A stretch of DNA of 21,365 nt, taken from CAWULT01 sp963923455 (GTDB lineage Bacteria; Acidobacteriota; Vicinamibacteria; Vicinamibacterales; UBA2999). Below are positions 14,132-21,365 of the stretch, piece after piece (the first letter of the stretch is position 1; each line of letters opens with the position of its first letter). The notes under the pieces were generated by a model. It was not told where the DNA came from, did not search any database, and was given only the letters and a program-made list of their open reading frames with translations. The stretch is taken from the NCBI GenBank assembly GCA_963923455.1, contig CAWULT010000079.1:1-21365 (forward strand), given 5' to 3'. A program made the translations under genes and the position numbers.

Positions 14132-16029
14132 TGGCGGGGCGCCGCGTCCCGATGCGCGCGCTCGTCGCCGCGCTCGCCGCGTCGATCGCCTGGGGCGGCG
14201 CGACGGTGCTCGCGCAGGTCGCTGCACCGGCGCCGGTCGTGTATCGGCTGTCGTTTCCGCAGCGCGAGCACCGGCTGATGGAGGTGGAAGTCACCTTCGC
14301 CGACCTGCCGGCCGGGCCGCTCCGAGTCCTCATGAGCCGGTCGTCGCCTGGGCGCTACGCGGTGCACGAGTTCGCGAAGAACGTGTTCGACGTGCGGGTC
14401 ACCGACGGGAGCGGCGGTCCGCTGGCCTTCACGCACCCGACGCCCCACGAGTGGCAGGTTCCGTCGCACCGGGGCACGGTGCAGGTGGCCTACCGGGTGT
14501 TCGGCGATCGCGTCGACGGCACGTACCTGGGCGTCGACACGACGCACGCGCACGTCAACATGCCCGCCGCGCTGATGTGGGCGGCCGGTCTGGAGCTGCG
14601 CCCGGCGCGCCTGACCTTCGTGCCGCCGTCCGGCACGTCGTGGCGGGTCGCCACGCAGCTCTTCCCCGGGCCCGACCCCCTGACCTTCACCGCGCCCAAC
14701 CTGCAGTACCTGATGGACAGCCCGTCGGAGTTCGGCGGCTTCTCGCTGCGGACGTTCACCGTGGCCGGCGGAGCCACCACGCCGGAGTTCCGGGTCGCGG
14801 TACACCACGTGGGCGAGGAGGCACTGCTCGACGGGTTCGCCCGCGACGTCGAGGCCATCGTCCGCACCGCGCGGAACGTGTTCGGGGAGTTCGCGCCGTA
14901 CGACGGCGGCACCTACACCTTCATCGCCGACTACGTGCCGTGGGCCTCGGGCGACGGCATGGAGCACCGCAACAGCACCATCGTGACGGGCGCGTCGTCG
15001 ATCAGGGCCGACCGCGCCGACCTGCTCGGCACGGTCGCCCACGAGTTCTTCCACTCGTGGAACGTCGAGCGGATCCGGCCTCGCGGCCTCGAGCCGTTCG
15101 ACTTCACCGACGCCAACATGTCGGGCGAGCTGTGGCTCGCGGAGGGGTTCACCAGCTACTACTCGCCGCTCATCACCCGACGGGCCGGGCTGACCACGGT
15201 GGCGGACTTCGCGGCCGAGATGGGGCAGACGGTGGATGCCGTGCTGACCAGCCCCGGCCGGCGCGTCCGGACGCCCGAGCAGATGAGTCAGCACGCGCCG
15301 TTCGTCGACGCGGCGACCTCGATCGACCGGACGAACTTCGACAACACGTTCGTGTCCTACTACACGTGGGGCGAGGCGCTCGGCCTCGGGCTCGACCTGT
15401 CGCTCCGCGACCGCACCGACGGCCGCGTCACGCTGGACGACTTCATGCGCCGGCTGTGGACCGACTTCGGCAGGCCGGGTGGCGCGCGCCCCGGGTACGT
15501 GGATCGCCCCTACACCATGGTCGACCTGCGGCAGGCGCTCGCCGCCGTCTCGGGCGACGCGGCCTTTGCCGCCGCGTTCTTCGAGCGGTACATCCAGGGG
15601 CGCGACGTCGTGGACTACGAACGGCTGCTCGCGCGCGCCGGGCTGCTGCTGAGGCCCGTGGCGCGGGGTCGCGGATGGATCGGCGACCTGCGGATGCAGG
15701 GCGCGGCCGGAGGGGTGCGCCTGTCGGCGGCGACGCCCTTCGGCTCGCCGCTGTTCGAGGCCGGGCTCGACCGCGACGACGTGATTGTCTCGGTCGACGG
15801 GCAGGCCGTGGGCTCCGACGCCGACGTCAGGCGGCTCGTCGCCGGGAAGCGGCCCGGCGACACGCTGCGCCTGGCCTTCGACCGGCGCGGCGAGCGCGCG
15901 TCGGCGACGGTTCGCGTCGCCGAGGACCCGCACCGGGAGATCGTCGCGTTCGAGGAGGCCGGGCGCCCGTTGACCGACGCGCAGCGCCGCTTTCGCGAGG
16001 CGTGGCTCGGCGGCGCCGCGGCGCGCTGA
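14131..16029 (+). CDS. Secreted M61-family metallopeptidase with PDZ domain
   Basis: A 632-residue glycyl-aminopeptidase-type protease. A signal peptide (ALVAALAASIAWGGATVLAQ) is followed by the M61 N-terminal beta domain (YRLSFPQREHRLMEVEVTF, SRSSPGRYAVHEFAKNV), a thermolysin-like catalytic domain and a C-terminal PDZ domain (about 520-610, with FGSPLFEAGLDRDDVIVSVDG). Zinc ligands are visible: HEFFH at 304-308 followed by SWNVERIRP, and the downstream glutamate at 338 in WLAEGF. GDGMEHRNST is the family segment ahead of the active site. It acts outside the cytoplasm on peptides, with a preference in the family for N-terminal Gly/Ala. Its ATG shares a base with the stop of the upstream esterase, so translation is likely coupled. 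A paralogue starts at 19918. Confidence 0.9.
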   Translation: MAGRRVPMRALVAALAASIAWGGATVLAQVAAPAPVVYRLSFPQREHRLMEVEVTFADLPAGPLRVLMSRSSPGRYAVHEFAKNVFDVRVTDGSGGPLAFTHPTPHEWQVPSHRGTVQVAYRVFGDRVDGTYLGVDTTHAHVNMPAALMWAAGLELRPARLTFVPPSGTSWRVATQLFPGPDPLTFTAPNLQYLMDSPSEFGGFSLRTFTVAGGATTPEFRVAVHHVGEEALLDGFARDVEAIVRTARNVFGEFAPYDGGTYTFIADYVPWASGDGMEHRNSTIVTGASSIRADRADLLGTVAHEFFHSWNVERIRPRGLEPFDFTDANMSGELWLAEGFTSYYSPLITRRAGLTTVADFAAEMGQTVDAVLTSPGRRVRTPEQMSQHAPFVDAATSIDRTNFDNTFVSYYTWGEALGLGLDLSLRDRTDGRVTLDDFMRRLWTDFGRPGGARPGYVDRPYTMVDLRQALAAVSGDAAFAAAFFERYIQGRDVVDYERLLARAGLLLRPVARGRGWIGDLRMQGAAGGVRLSAATPFGSPLFEAGLDRDDVIVSVDGQAVGSDADVRRLVAGKRPGDTLRLAFDRRGERASATVRVAEDPHREIVAFEEAGRPLTDAQRRFREAWLGGAAAR

Positions 16030-16065
16030 GTGCGTCGAGCCTGGGCCGGCGCGGCGCCGCGGCGC
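16011..16065. repeat. GC-rich direct repeat around the M61 stop codon
   Basis: The 14-mer CGGCGCCGCGGCGC occurs at 16011-16024 and again at 16052-16065, on either side of the M61 stop. Each copy is itself largely self-complementary, so strong RNA hairpins are possible in the short gap between the convergent M61 and oxidase genes. No T-tract follows. A terminator role is only a guess. Confidence 0.35.
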
Positions 16066-16099
16066 AGGCAGATGTCGAGGGGCGCGGCCTCCCGCTCGT

Positions 16100-17635
<1,536 letters not shown>

Positions 17636-17720
17636 GTGTTGGACCGAAGGCGCTACTGCGACGAAAGATTACCTCGCTGGTCGCGGTGTCCGGTCGCTGC
17701 CGTGCTTTCCGTGCCCACGC

Positions 17721-18197
17721 TCAGATGGCGACGTCCACGGGGGTGGCCGCGAGCACGCGCGTCAGCTCCGCGGGCGCGATCGCGACCAGGAGGCCACGCC
17801 GGCCTCCGTTGACGTAGATGCGGTCGAGCTCGAGCACGGTCCGCTCGACGTAGACGGGAAGGGCCTTGCGCGTGCCGAATGGGGACGTGCCGCCCACCAT
17901 GTACCCGGTGTGGCGCTGCGCGGCGGCGGGGTCGCAGGGTCCCACGCTCTTGCGGCCCAGCTGGCGCGCGAGCTGCCTGGTCGAGACTTCACGGTCGCCG
18001 TGCATCAGGACGAGCAGGGGCGCGCCGCTCTCGTCCTCCATCACGAGCGTCTTGACGACGGCGTGCTCCGGCACGCCCAGTTCCCGCGACGACACGCGCG
18101 TGCCGCCGCGCTCCTCGTACCGGTACGGGTGCTCCGTGTACGACACGCCGTACTTGCGGAGGCAGTGAATCGCCGGGGTTGCCGGGGAGCCGGACAC
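17721..18197 (-). CDS. ybaK: YbaK/EbsC-type aminoacyl-tRNA deacylase
   Basis: A 158-residue trans-editing factor of the YbaK family, which hydrolyses mischarged Cys-tRNA(Pro) and related species in the cytoplasm. Typical segments are YTEHPYRYEERGGTRVSSRELG, HAVVKTLVMEDE with the conserved catalytic lysine, the middle LVLMHGDREVSTRQLARQLG, and the signature GYMVGGTSPFGTRK followed by LPVYVERTVLEL and the YVNGGRRG stretch. Length and order match the EbsC/YbaK group more than ProX. Start GTG 18197 sits 6 bases after a TAGCAT box on the minus strand, pointing to a leaderless transcript. It is divergent from the DUF2182 gene, with 73 bases between starts. Confidence 0.9.
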   Translation of the reverse strand: MSGSPATPAIHCLRKYGVSYTEHPYRYEERGGTRVSSRELGVPEHAVVKTLVMEDESGAPLLVLMHGDREVSTRQLARQLGRKSVGPCDPAAAQRHTGYMVGGTSPFGTRKALPVYVERTVLELDRIYVNGGRRGLLVAIAPAELTRVLAATPVDVAI

Positions 18198-18203
18198 ACC
18201 CGG

Positions 18204-18209
18204 ATGCTA
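18204..18209 (-). promoter_or_regulatory. -10-like box (TAGCAT) for ybaK
   Basis: On the minus strand TAGCAT is followed by CCGGGT and then the GTG start, a spacing of 6 bases. This suggests a leaderless mRNA and fixes the chosen start. Confidence 0.45.
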
Positions 18210-18258
18210 CTTCGAAGCGGAGACGGGTGCCGGGCGACGTCTTGCAGCGCGAATGGCC

Positions 18259-18264
18259 TAGAAT
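18259..18264 (+). promoter_or_regulatory. -10 box (TAGAAT) for the DUF2182 gene
   Basis: TAGAAT is followed by CGCCGC and GTG 18271, a spacing of 6 bases with no room for a ribosome site. It is the same arrangement as before 13415 and 19918. No standard -35 is visible 16-18 bases upstream. Confidence 0.5.
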
Positions 18265-18270
18265 CGCCGC

Positions 18271-19074
18271 GTGGGCGAACCCGACGTGGATTCGGGCGCG
18301 AGCGCACGAACGGTAGTCGAAGCCGCGTTGCAGCACCAGCGGTCGACGCTGCTCGTGCTGCTGGTCGCGTTGCCAGCCGCCTGCTGGACCTGGGTGATCC
18401 TCATGGCCCGCGACATGTACGGGAGCATGCGCGGTGCGGCCGGCTGGATGATGACGCCCGACTGGGATGCGCCGCACGTCCTGCTGCTCTGGGCCATGTG
18501 GGCCGTGATGATGGTGGCCATGATGCTGCCATCGGCCGCACCCGTCGTGCTGCTGTATGCCGGCGCGGTTCGTCAGCGCTCGAGCCTCCGCCGGCCTCGT
18601 CTGCACATCTACCTGATGGCGGCGGCGTACATCGCCGTCTGGGCACTCTTCAGCGCCGGCGCCACGCTGCTGCAGCGGTGGCTGGCGCGGGCGTTCGTGC
18701 TGTCCCCGATGATGGAGCCGGCGACGCCGGTGTTGTCAGCCGTCCTGCTGGCCACGGCGGGTGCGTACCAGCTGACGCCACTCAAGCGGGTGTGCCTGCG
18801 GTCGTGCCGGTCGCCGTTGGCGTTTCTGATGACGTACTGGCAGCCCGGCCTCGCGGGTGCCGCGCGAATGGGGGCCAGGCACGGCGTGTACTGCCTGGGC
18901 TGCTGCTGGGCGCTGATGCTGATGCTCTTCGCGGGGGGCGTGATGAACCTTGCCGTGATCCTGGCGCTGACCGTCTGGGTGCTGGTCGAGAAGGTGGCCC
19001 CCCTCGGTGAGCGGAGCGCCCGCGTGGTTGGCGTGCTGCTCCTGGCGCTGGCGGCCTGGACGCTCTGGAGCTGA
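18271..19074 (+). CDS. DUF2182 integral membrane protein (predicted metal-binding)
   Basis: A 267-residue polytopic membrane protein. Hydrophobic segments lie at about residues 26-46, 68-97, 112-134, 151-166, 206-238 and 252-267. Family hallmarks are WAVMMVAMMLPS (77-88), LTPLKRVCLRSC (168-179) and GVYCLGCCW (205-213). The many Met and Cys residues in or near membrane segments underlie its description as a predicted metal-binding membrane protein. Its biochemical role is not established. It faces a Cys-rich DUF1326 protein, a partner I recall as frequent for this family, so the two probably act in one metal-related process. GTG 18271 is supported by the TAGAAT box 6 bases upstream and by the absence of a better start. 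Confidence 0.85.
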   Translation: MGEPDVDSGASARTVVEAALQHQRSTLLVLLVALPAACWTWVILMARDMYGSMRGAAGWMMTPDWDAPHVLLLWAMWAVMMVAMMLPSAAPVVLLYAGAVRQRSSLRRPRLHIYLMAAAYIAVWALFSAGATLLQRWLARAFVLSPMMEPATPVLSAVLLATAGAYQLTPLKRVCLRSCRSPLAFLMTYWQPGLAGAARMGARHGVYCLGCCWALMLMLFAGGVMNLAVILALTVWVLVEKVAPLGERSARVVGVLLLALAAWTLWS

Positions 19075-19124
19075 ACACCGGGCCGCCGTCGTTGCGGCGA
19101 CAGCGGCCTGGCGGCGCTGGCGGC

Positions 19125-19763
19125 CTACGCGGCCGCCACCTCGGCATGATTGTTCCAGTCGAACTCGTAGAAGATCCAGTTGGTCTGCGCGAATGCGAGG
19201 CTGAGCCCGCCAGCCTTCGCCTTGAAGCTGCCCTGCCCGCACTCGCCTCGTTGCCAGATGAAGCCGCCCGGCAGTTCCAGGTTCGCCTCGTGCTCTTCCC
19301 CGGTCACCGGGTTTCTGAAGGCCTCCCCCCGCCCCTCTGCGATCTCGCCGGCCCTGAACACGCTGCGGCGCCCTTCGCCCTCGATCGAGATCGGCGCCCG
19401 CTCGAGCCCGACCACCTCGAAGCTCGGTCCGAGCAGTGCCCACGGCAGTCCTCCCAGCTTTCCGGTGAAGATCTGCGCGAGCGCGTTCACCTGGGCGTCG
19501 GAGGTCGGGGTGTCGACGATGAAGACCGCCTTGCCGTTGCCCTCGTGAATCGCCTTCGGCCACGAGATGATCGCGGCGCACTTGACGCCGGACAGATTGA
19601 CGTCGCCGCAGGCGCCGTGGAGGATGTGCGTGCCGACGAAGGCGCGGCAGCTCCCGTCCTCGGAGTTCGGAACGCCGCCGAAGTTGCAGCCGCACCCGTA
19701 TTGACAGTTGCAGAACTCATAACCGTTGCCGCGGAGCCACCATGAGGTCGGTTGCTGTGCCAT
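19125..19763 (-). CDS. DUF1326 Cys-rich protein
   Basis: A 212-residue protein matching the DUF1326 pattern. An N-terminal WWLRGNGYEFCNCQYGCGCNFGG holds Cys18, Cys20, Cys24 and Cys26. Further cysteines are Cys39 (SCRAF), Cys52 (GACGDV), Cys62 (VKCAA) and one in GECGQ. The late IWQRGECGQGSFKAKAGG and NWIFYEFDWNN end are also typical. The clustered cysteines suggest metal or redox binding. No signal peptide or membrane segment is visible, and the function is not known. GGAGAGG lies 3 bases before ATG 19763, so this gene has a normal ribosome site unlike its neighbours. It is convergent with the DUF2182 gene, with stop codons 50 bases apart. Confidence 0.85.
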   Translation of the reverse strand: MAQQPTSWWLRGNGYEFCNCQYGCGCNFGGVPNSEDGSCRAFVGTHILHGACGDVNLSGVKCAAIISWPKAIHEGNGKAVFIVDTPTSDAQVNALAQIFTGKLGGLPWALLGPSFEVVGLERAPISIEGEGRRSVFRAGEIAEGRGEAFRNPVTGEEHEANLELPGGFIWQRGECGQGSFKAKAGGLSLAFAQTNWIFYEFDWNNHAEVAAA

Positions 19764-19905
19764 GGGCCTCTCCGTGTTCGATGGACGCGAGTGTTGCCGG
19801 GACGCGGACCCGTGTCGACGGGTGCGGCCGGATTATAGCTCCGGCCGGCCGCCTGGTGCGCAGGAGTCCCGGAAGTCGGCCGTCCGGCGCCCACTCGCTC
19901 CGGCC

Positions 19906-19911
19906 TACAAT
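19906..19911 (+). promoter_or_regulatory. -10 box (TACAAT) for the second M61 gene
   Basis: TACAAT is followed by TTCACC and ATG 19918, a spacing of 6 bases, as at 18259 and 13402. A leaderless transcript starting at the ATG is implied. Confidence 0.5.
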
Positions 19912-19917
19912 TTCACC

Positions 19918-21365
19918 ATGGCCGCACGCCTTCTGTTCACGCTGCTCGCCGCGACGCTGCTCATGACACACGCCGACTCCGCGACCGCCCAGACGGCGGC
20001 CGAACCGATCCGCTACACGCTCAGTTTTCCGGCAGCCCAGACGCATTACGTCGAAGTGACGGCCGCGGTGCCGACCGGCCGGCGCGCCGACGTCGAGCTG
20101 ATGATGGCCGTCTGGACGCCCGGGTCGTACCTGGTGCGCGAGTACTCCCGCAACGTCGAAGCCGTCACGGCCGCCGGGCCCGACGGCCGGGCGCTCGCCG
20201 TGGAGAAGTCGGACAAGAACCGCTGGAAGGTCACGACGGGCGGCGCGCCGGCGATCACGGTGAAGTACCGGGTCTACGGCCGCGAGATGTCGGTGCGCAC
20301 GAACTGGATCGACGCCGGCTTCGCGCTGATCAACGGTGCCCCGACGTTCCTGACGCTGGCCGATCGAGCGCCACGGGCGCACGAAGTGGTGATCGCGCCG
20401 GCCGCCGGCTGGAAGGTGTCGATGACGGGTCTGCCCGAGCTGCCGGGCGCCCCGCACCAGTACCGCGCGCCCGATTTCGACACGCTGGTCGACTCGCCGA
20501 TCCTCGTCGGCAACCCGGCCGTCTACGAGTTCACCGTCGACGGGAAGAAGCACTACCTCGTCAACGAAGGCGAGGCGGGCGTGTTCGACGGCGCCCGTGC
20601 GGCGCGCGACCTCGAAACGGTGGTGCGCGAGCATCGGCGCCTGTGGGGCTTCCTGCCGTACGACCGCTACGTCTTCCTGAACCTGCTCACCGAGGCGGGG
20701 GGCGGCCTGGAGCACAAGAACTCGAGCGTGCTGATGGGAAGCCGTTGGGCCACCCGTACCCGGCGGGCCTACGTGGCGTGGCTGGACCTGGCCAGCCATG
20801 AGTTCTTCCACGCGTGGAACGTCAAGCGCCTGCGCCCGGTCGAGCTCGGCCCGTTCGACTACGAGAACGAGGTCCACACGAAGAGCCTGTGGATCGCGGA
20901 GGGCATCACCGACTACTACGCGGACCTCGCGCTGCACCGGGCTGGTCTGACGAGCCGTGAGGAGTACCTCGACTCGCTGTCCGACAAGGTCGAGGAACTG
21001 CAGACGACGCCGGGGCGCCTCGTCCAGTCGGCGGAGATCGCCTCCTTCGACGCGTGGATCAAGTACTACCGTCCCGACGAGAACTCGGTGAACACCGCCA
21101 TCAGCTACTACACGAAGGGGGCCGTCGTGGCGCTGCTGCTCGACGCGCGCATCCGGAAGCAGACGGGCGGCAACCGCAGCCTCGACGACGTGCTGAAGGC
21201 GGCCTACCAGAAGTACGCGGACACGAAGGGCTATACGGCCGACGAGTTCCGCGCGGTGGCCGAGCAGGTGGCCGGCATCGACCTCAAGCCCTTCTGGGCG
21301 ACCGCGGTCACCGGCACCGCGACCGAGCGGAACCGCAGCCCCAGCGTCTCGAGCGCCTCGGCGTA
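19918..21365 (+). CDS. Secreted M61-family metallopeptidase, partial (runs off window)
   Basis: From ATG 19918 an open frame runs to the window edge (482 codons). A signal peptide (LLFTLLAATLLMTHADSATAQ) leads into the M61 beta domain (IRYTLSFPAAQTHYVEVTA, WTPGSYLVREYSRNVE). Then come GGGLEHKNSS, the zinc site HEFFH at 294-298 (AWNVKRLRP), the third ligand Glu328 in WIAEGITDYY, and SYYTKGAVVALLLD. It is a paralogue of the peptidase at 14131-16029 and has the same inferred role, release of N-terminal amino acids outside the cytoplasm. The C-terminal PDZ domain expected in the family would lie beyond the window. The last 13 or so codons (RNRSPSVSSASA) are not M61-like, whereas the neighbouring frame reads RLERLGV as expected, so a frame break near 21325-21345 is suspected. 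Confidence 0.88.
   Translation, partial: MAARLLFTLLAATLLMTHADSATAQTAAEPIRYTLSFPAAQTHYVEVTAAVPTGRRADVELMMAVWTPGSYLVREYSRNVEAVTAAGPDGRALAVEKSDKNRWKVTTGGAPAITVKYRVYGREMSVRTNWIDAGFALINGAPTFLTLADRAPRAHEVVIAPAAGWKVSMTGLPELPGAPHQYRAPDFDTLVDSPILVGNPAVYEFTVDGKKHYLVNEGEAGVFDGARAARDLETVVREHRRLWGFLPYDRYVFLNLLTEAGGGLEHKNSSVLMGSRWATRTRRAYVAWLDLASHEFFHAWNVKRLRPVELGPFDYENEVHTKSLWIAEGITDYYADLALHRAGLTSREEYLDSLSDKVEELQTTPGRLVQSAEIASFDAWIKYYRPDENSVNTAISYYTKGAVVALLLDARIRKQTGGNRSLDDVLKAAYQKYADTKGYTADEFRAVAEQVAGIDLKPFWATAVTGTATERNRSPSVSSASA

Noticed and set aside
14035..15933. A 632-codon minus-strand frame opposite the M61 gene, and comparable antisense frames opposite ferrochelatase (9904-11127) and M28 (11990-13039)
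   Set aside because: Arg/Val/Asp/Gly/His-rich low-complexity translations typical of GC-rich shadows. The opposite-strand genes have clear catalytic motifs.

Overview
This GC-rich window looks like a chromosomal segment from a soil-type bacterium, most plausibly Acidobacteriota and perhaps class Vicinamibacteria. That assignment is inference: it rests on the GC-rich coding style, the density of secreted M28 and M61 peptidases and esterases, and a recurrent -10-like box placed 6-10 bases before start codons. No rRNA, complete tRNA or CRISPR array was seen.

Left part (1-9650) is a patched, accessory-looking region. It opens with two partial copies of a tRNA-Ser 3' end, the usual footprint of site-specific integration. 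Next comes a large secreted G8-domain/beta-helix protein (copy 1), followed closely by a decayed IS91-type transposase remnant. A core-like block follows: an Nramp-related divalent-metal transporter divergent from a KirBac potassium channel whose 5' end is frameshifted, then the 3' two thirds of an SDR oxidoreductase whose N-terminal Rossmann part is missing. Right of the SDR break lie a decayed small secreted-protein gene and G8 copy 2, a close paralogue of copy 1 that shares about 70 bases of upstream DNA. The G8 genes therefore seem to have been duplicated and inserted, with transposon debris and broken host genes at the edges.

Right part (9650-21365) is compact and ordinary. It carries a GyrI-like effector-binding protein, ferrochelatase, a secreted M28 peptidase, a SnoaL-like protein, a secreted PHB-depolymerase-type esterase overlapping an M61 glycyl-aminopeptidase-type protease, an FAD-linked oxidase of the GlcD/D-lactate dehydrogenase type, a YbaK/EbsC-type aminoacyl-tRNA deacylase, and a convergent pair of metal-binding-type proteins (DUF2182 membrane protein and Cys-rich DUF1326 protein). 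It ends with a second M61 peptidase that runs off the window.

Functionally the window mixes extracellular polymer and peptide processing (two G8 proteins, M28, two M61, esterase) with metal, ion and heme housekeeping (Nramp-like, Kir, HemH, DUF2182/DUF1326). The most noteworthy signals are the G8 duplication with its IS91 and tRNA scars, the leaderless-promoter pattern, and several local frame breaks that may be real decay or assembly indels.
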